Made by a program: the position numbers and the translations under genes. Source: Clostridia bacterium (GTDB lineage Bacteria > Bacillota > Clostridia > Oscillospirales > Acutalibacteraceae). Taken from it: DNA of 64,000 bases. The stretch spans positions 1 to 64,000 of the forward strand of contig JAFWAC010000015.1 in the NCBI GenBank assembly GCA_017507805.1. The letters run 5' to 3'. The notes below the pieces were generated by a model. The model saw only the letters and a list, made by a program, of their open reading frames with translations, ran no database searches and had not been told where the DNA came from. Shown here piece after piece: positions 60,284 to 64,000 of the stretch; within the stretch, counting starts at the first letter, position 1, and each line of letters begins with the position of its first letter.

Positions 60284-61513
60284 TTATCCTACTTTTTTGT
60301 AATAATTAAGGGGATTTTTCCAACCGTTGTTTACAGCAATACCAAAATGCAAATGGTATCCGGTTGACCAACCGGTAGAGCCAACATAACCTATTACCTG
60401 ACCCTTCTTAACCTTTTGTTTGGCGCTTACGGTAGTGCGTGCAAGGTGACCGTAAATGCTGGCGTAGTCCTTACCGTCCTTTGTGCCGTGTTGGATTTTT
60501 ACATAGTTGCCGAAATTTCCGTTACAGCCACAGCTCCAACCCTGCTTCGGTTCGTTGTGTGGGCAGGAATTTTTAGAAATTTCAACCGTTCCGTCAGCAA
60601 TAGCAACAACCTTAGCGCCGCTTATCTGACCGCGGTATGCACCGATAATGTCGATACCGTCATGGTCGCCGTTGTGAACCGAATCATAGCCTTGGAAATA
60701 AGCGGAAATTTTGTAATAACCGGGTGTAGGCCACAGGAAATCGCTTCCGTCATAAATGCCGCCCGAGGATCCGCTTGTTGAAGCCAAGGAGTTAAGTGTG
60801 TTCCGATAGTTTTTTATTTGGTTTTCAAGCTTATCATTTTGCTGTTTCAAAGTCAGCTTGTCGGCATCAATATCATTGATAACACCTTGAATGGCATCAC
60901 TGTCTGCCTGAAGCTCTTTCTTTTTCTCATTGATTACATTTTTAAGCTCAACCTGCTCCTCTAAAAGTCTGTTGTTTTCCTTTTGCTTTTCCTGGAGCTT
61001 TTCTATTGCCTTGGTGAGCTTCTCCATTAAAAGCTTGTCTCTGGCAGAAACCGAGGAGGTGAGCTGTGCTAATTGCAGAAAATCGGCAAAATCATCTGCC
61101 CCCAAAAGCACCTGAACATTACTGCCGGTATTGCTCATATATATTGCGCGCAAACGCTTTTTAAAGGTCAGCTTATCAGCCTCAATCTGCTTGTTGCTTT
61201 TTTCGATTTCTGCATTGTTAGCCGCAATCTCATTATTAATCTTTGAAATCTGACTGTTGCAAATATCAATTTGTTGCTGAACAACCGCAATTTTTTGCTG
61301 AATGGCATCCTTGAGCTTTTGCTGTGCGTTTATATCGTTTTGAAGCTTATTTATATCAGCTTCAAGGTCTTTAGATTGCTGTTCAAGCTTGTTTATTTCA
61401 TTTCGAATTTCCGAAGCACTGAGCGCCGCCGAAACATCCACAACAGAAAAAACACTGACAAATACAGTTAAAACCAATATAGCGGAAAGAATTTTTAATA
61501 ATTGTTTTCGCAT
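60284..61513 (-). CDS. Exported M23 peptidase with coiled coil (EnvC/PcsB-like cell-wall hydrolase)
   Basis: The ATG at 61513, with GGAGG 5 nt upstream, is preferred over 61525 (409 residues). A signal peptide (KQLLKILSAILVLTVFVSVF) is followed by a long coiled coil (about residues 25-240) of the EnvC/PcsB type and a C-terminal LytM/M23 domain (about 265-405) with HDGIDI and YHLHFGIAV zinc-binding motifs. It would cut peptidoglycan crosslinks at division. The genes upstream, ftsX and ftsE, encode the complex that controls such hydrolases through the coiled coil. Confidence 0.92.
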   Translation of the reverse strand: MRKQLLKILSAILVLTVFVSVFSVVDVSAALSASEIRNEINKLEQQSKDLEADINKLQNDINAQQKLKDAIQQKIAVVQQQIDICNSQISKINNEIAANNAEIEKSNKQIEADKLTFKKRLRAIYMSNTGSNVQVLLGADDFADFLQLAQLTSSVSARDKLLMEKLTKAIEKLQEKQKENNRLLEEQVELKNVINEKKKELQADSDAIQGVINDIDADKLTLKQQNDKLENQIKNYRNTLNSLASTSGSSGGIYDGSDFLWPTPGYYKISAYFQGYDSVHNGDHDGIDIIGAYRGQISGAKVVAIADGTVEISKNSCPHNEPKQGWSCGCNGNFGNYVKIQHGTKDGKDYASIYGHLARTTVSAKQKVKKGQVIGYVGSTGWSTGYHLHFGIAVNNGWKNPLNYYKKVG

Positions 61514-61528
61514 TTTTTCCTCCAAAAT

Positions 61529-62596
61529 TCAGATTGCCGCAAATTCGCTGCCTTCCCGGCGCAAATATTTACCTATCATAATAACACTGCCGAGAACTCC
61601 CGCAAACAAACCAATTACTGCGAACACCAAGAACAGCCAAAGGGCAACATCGCCGTACTTAACAATGTCAGTGGTGCTTAAGGTAGAAATAATTGTTTCG
61701 GTTGCAACCCTGTAACAGAAATAGAGCAAGCCTTCTGCAATTACCGCAGAAATTAATCCGATTAGCATACCCTCAACAACAAAGGGGATACGAACAAATG
61801 TATCTGTGGCGCCAACTGCCTTCATAATGCTGATTTCAAGCTTGCGGTTATACATTGTAACACGGATTGTATTTGAAACAATAACAAGGGCAATAACCAT
61901 TAAGATTGCAATTATCCAGACACCTGCAACTCCGATACCGTTTTTAATTGCAGTGATTTTTTCTGCCAAATCACTCTGTGATTGAATAATATCAATACCC
62001 TCTAAAGCGGAAATTTGTTCAAGTGTTTCGTCAAACAGTGCCATATCCTTCATTTTGATTTTTGCGGCACAGGACATGGGATTGCCGTATTCCTCATTAA
62101 GAAAATCAAAATATTCATCCTGACCTGCCAACATAGAGTCCTTAACGGTTTGCAGGCCCTCCTCGCTTGAAACAAAGATTACTTCGGCTACATTCGGAAG
62201 CTTGGCTATTTCATCGCAAAGAGCTTGCGCTTCCTCGTCACTGTGGATTATGTAGTCGGTTTCTTTGATGCCGTTTTTATCGGCTTCATCCTCGTCAGCG
62301 GAATTTTCCCCGTCCTCATTTTCCGATGAGGCGGTCTCAGACGATGAAGCTTGGTCTTCTGAGGTGTTATCATCGCTGTATAAAGCCCAATTATAATCCT
62401 TCATATAAGCCATAACAACATTTTGCTGTTCAAGATTACCGATTGCCACATTCACATTTTCTGTAATAAGAATGGCAAGACCGATAATTACCATGCAGGC
62501 AACAAGCACACCCACCGAGGCTAAGGTCATAAGGCGGTTTACCCATGTGTTTTTTATGCCCTCGCCCACAAGATATTTAACACTTCCTAATTTCAC
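61529..62596 (-). CDS. ftsX: Cell division protein FtsX
   Basis: A 355-residue ABC-type permease with four membrane helices (about 22-46 and three in the C-terminal half). The extracellular loop has an unusually acidic, Ser/Glu-rich stretch at about residues 74-109. With FtsE it transmits ATP-driven signals to a peptidoglycan hydrolase, here most likely the M23 peptidase encoded next. It overlaps ftsE by 4 nt. Confidence 0.95.
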   Translation of the reverse strand: MKLGSVKYLVGEGIKNTWVNRLMTLASVGVLVACMVIIGLAILITENVNVAIGNLEQQNVVMAYMKDYNWALYSDDNTSEDQASSSETASSENEDGENSADEDEADKNGIKETDYIIHSDEEAQALCDEIAKLPNVAEVIFVSSEEGLQTVKDSMLAGQDEYFDFLNEEYGNPMSCAAKIKMKDMALFDETLEQISALEGIDIIQSQSDLAEKITAIKNGIGVAGVWIIAILMVIALVIVSNTIRVTMYNRKLEISIMKAVGATDTFVRIPFVVEGMLIGLISAVIAEGLLYFCYRVATETIISTLSTTDIVKYGDVALWLFLVFAVIGLFAGVLGSVIMIGKYLRREGSEFAAI

Positions 62597-63318
62597 TGCA
62601 GGTCACCTCCGGCATTGTCGGCAACGATTTTTCCGCCGTCAAGCATAATTACACGGTGCTGAAAATCGCGGACAAGGTTATGGTCGTGCGTTACCATGAG
62701 AATAGTGGTGCCTTTTTTATTGATTTCGGTAAGCAGAGAAACAATTTCATAAGACATATTAGGGTCAACATTTCCTGTGGGCTCGTCCGCAATGATAAGG
62801 TCAGGGGAGTTGACAAGTGCTCTTGCTAAGCCGACACGCTGTTGCTCACCGCCCGAAAGCTGTGACGGCATTGAGCGCGCCTTGTGTCCGAGACCTACCT
62901 TGCTTAGCGCCTTGGAAACCTCGCGGCGGATATCTCTGCCCGAAGCCCCGACAACATACATCGCAAATGCAACATTATCAAAAACATTCATAGTAGGGAT
63001 AAGGCGAAAATCCTGAAAAACAATACCCATTGTTCTGCGAAGCAGGGGAACATCCTTGCGCTTCATATCGGTAAGATTAAAACCGTTCACCTTAATTTCG
63101 CCGGTGTTGGTTTTTTCCTCACGCATGATAAGCTTCATAAAGGTGCTTTTTCCTGCACCCGATGAGCCGACAATAAAAACAAACTCACCGTTATGGATTT
63201 TAATATTAACATCCTCAAGGGCGTGTGTCCCCCCGGGATAGGTTTTCGAAACACCGCGAAATTCAATTATAGGTCTTTGCGGCTGCAGAATTTCTGCGTT
63301 GGTTAAAAATTGCTCCAT
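62593..63318 (-). CDS. ftsE: Cell division ATP-binding protein FtsE
   Basis: A 241-residue ABC ATPase: Walker A GSSGAGKST (near 53), signature LSGGEQQR (near 158), Walker B LIIADEPTGNVDP (near 176) and switch histidine TILMVTHDHNL. It partners FtsX at the division site. It starts 14 nt after the regulator at the window edge. Confidence 0.97.
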   Translation of the reverse strand: MEQFLTNAEILQPQRPIIEFRGVSKTYPGGTHALEDVNIKIHNGEFVFIVGSSGAGKSTFMKLIMREEKTNTGEIKVNGFNLTDMKRKDVPLLRRTMGIVFQDFRLIPTMNVFDNVAFAMYVVGASGRDIRREVSKALSKVGLGHKARSMPSQLSGGEQQRVGLARALVNSPDLIIADEPTGNVDPNMSYEIVSLLTEINKKGTTILMVTHDHNLVRDFQHRVIMLDGGKIVADNAGGDLQ

Positions 63319-63332
63319 TTGCCTGTCCTTTA

Positions 63333-64000
63333 TTAATATTTAACGGGATTGCTTTTAAGATACTTATTAACCATAAGGGCAATCTTAAAGATGATTGCAT
63401 GGTCAAATTCGCGCAAATCAAGACCGGTTATTTTCTTGATTTTTTCAAGTCTGTAAACCAAGGTATTGCGGTGAACAAAGAGCTTTCTTGAGGTTTCGGA
63501 AACATTAAGATTATTCTCAAAGAAGCGCTGAATTGTAAAGAGTGTTTCCTGATCAAGATTTTCTATTGAGCCCAATTTGAAAACCTCCTTAAGGAAGGTT
63601 TCGCAAAGGGTGGTGGGAAGCTGATAAATCAGTCTTGCAATACCAAGATTGTCGTAAGAAATAATAGTTTTCTCTGTATCGAAAACCTTACCAACCTCTA
63701 AGGCTGTCTGAGCCTCCTTGAAGGAACGGGCAAGGTCCTTAAGATTGTCAACAGTGGTACCGATACCGATAACCGCGTGAACATAAAATTCACCCGAAAT
63801 AGTGTCAGCAATGGTGTTGGCAAGCTTTTCAATGGTTTTGTTGTCAATACCGGGCTTTGTTTCCTTAACGAGAGCAATATCGGTTTCATTGATATTGATT
63901 ACAAAATCCTTGGACTTGTCCGGGAAAAGGTTTTGAAGAATATCATAAACCGAAATATCGTGATGCTTTGTTGCGCGGATTAAAATAACGGTGCGCAAAA
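63333..64000 (-). CDS. PucR/CdaR-type helix-turn-helix regulator, 5' end outside the window
   Basis: The frame stays open to the window edge, and the in-frame TTG at 63998 is not a convincing start, so this is the C-terminal part of a longer protein. About 220 residues are seen: a GGDEF-like central region (GEFYVHAVIGIGTTVDNLKDLARSFKEAQTAL) and the C-terminal helix-turn-helix FFENNLNVSETSRKLFVHRNTLVYRLEKI, typical of PucR/CdaR regulators. In clostridia such genes often sit before ftsE. Its target is unknown. Confidence 0.85.
   Translation of the reverse strand, partial: LRTVILIRATKHHDISVYDILQNLFPDKSKDFVININETDIALVKETKPGIDNKTIEKLANTIADTISGEFYVHAVIGIGTTVDNLKDLARSFKEAQTALEVGKVFDTEKTIISYDNLGIARLIYQLPTTLCETFLKEVFKLGSIENLDQETLFTIQRFFENNLNVSETSRKLFVHRNTLVYRLEKIKKITGLDLREFDHAIIFKIALMVNKYLKSNPVKY

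Noticed and set aside
1-64000. CRISPR arrays, tRNA or rRNA genes, insertion sequences
   Set aside because: No regularly spaced direct repeats with unique spacers, no cloverleaf or rRNA-like sequence and no transposase-like protein was found on reading both strands.

Overview
The window reads as a chromosomal segment of a low-to-mid GC gut-type Firmicute, probably a clostridial Oscillospiraceae/Ruminococcaceae relative. The reasons are a Re-type citrate synthase with aconitase and an IMDH-family isocitrate dehydrogenase, a membrane-anchored single cohesin domain, a YerC-headed his operon, a glycyl radical enzyme, Firmicute-style Shine-Dalgarno sites, and neighbouring GluRS and GlnRS genes. No rRNA, tRNA or CRISPR array was seen. 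Family names come from reading motifs; no database search was possible.

Positions 1-564 are a flank holding a 28-codon holin-like (type I toxin family) gene with a strong promoter and a leader that can fold two ways around its ribosome binding site. Positions 565-18923 are an integrated element of about 18.3 kb inserted at the 3' end of lysS. Both ends carry a copy of the last eight sense-strand codons of lysS (three differences, all synonymous), and a 47-bp direct repeat of GGGTAA motifs lies just inside each end. A Tn916-type integrase, an excisionase-like protein and a two-repeat zinc-binding protein sit next to lysS. A phage/plasmid-type replication initiator, a serine recombinase, a lone MazF-like toxin, a transglutaminase-like protein and several small unknown genes fill the element. 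Its main cargo is a type I restriction-modification operon (hsdM-hsdS-three unknown genes-hsdR) next to a Fic protein that appears to have its own operator.

The noncoding parts of the element are unusually structured. There are three intergenic blocks, each bounded by inverted TTACCAACC / GGTTGGTAA, one of them beside seven tandem 12-bp repeats. A leader with a conserved 51-nt hairpin and an attenuator-like terminator is duplicated, once before the replication gene and once before the excision/integration genes. A promoter-terminator pair suggests a short RNA before the first element operon.

From 18898 on the DNA is chromosomal: greA-lysS, a cohesin-domain protein, an alpha/beta hydrolase, an SGNH hydrolase with L-fucose isomerase and a divergent AraC regulator, and an operon for citrate to 2-oxoglutarate with its own GntR regulator and predicted operator. 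Next come a complete-looking his operon (yerC-hisZG fusion-hisD-C-B-H-A-F-IE), prfC, a phosphopantetheinyl transferase, rsmD-coaD-coiled-coil protein-ileS, an LtaS-type sulfatase, Nudix and LOG proteins, and a glycyl radical enzyme with an SDR and a divergent AraC regulator. The window ends with a Nif3-like protein, glnS, gltX, nrdR, VanZ, an M23 peptidase with ftsX-ftsE, and a 5'-truncated PucR/CdaR-type regulator.
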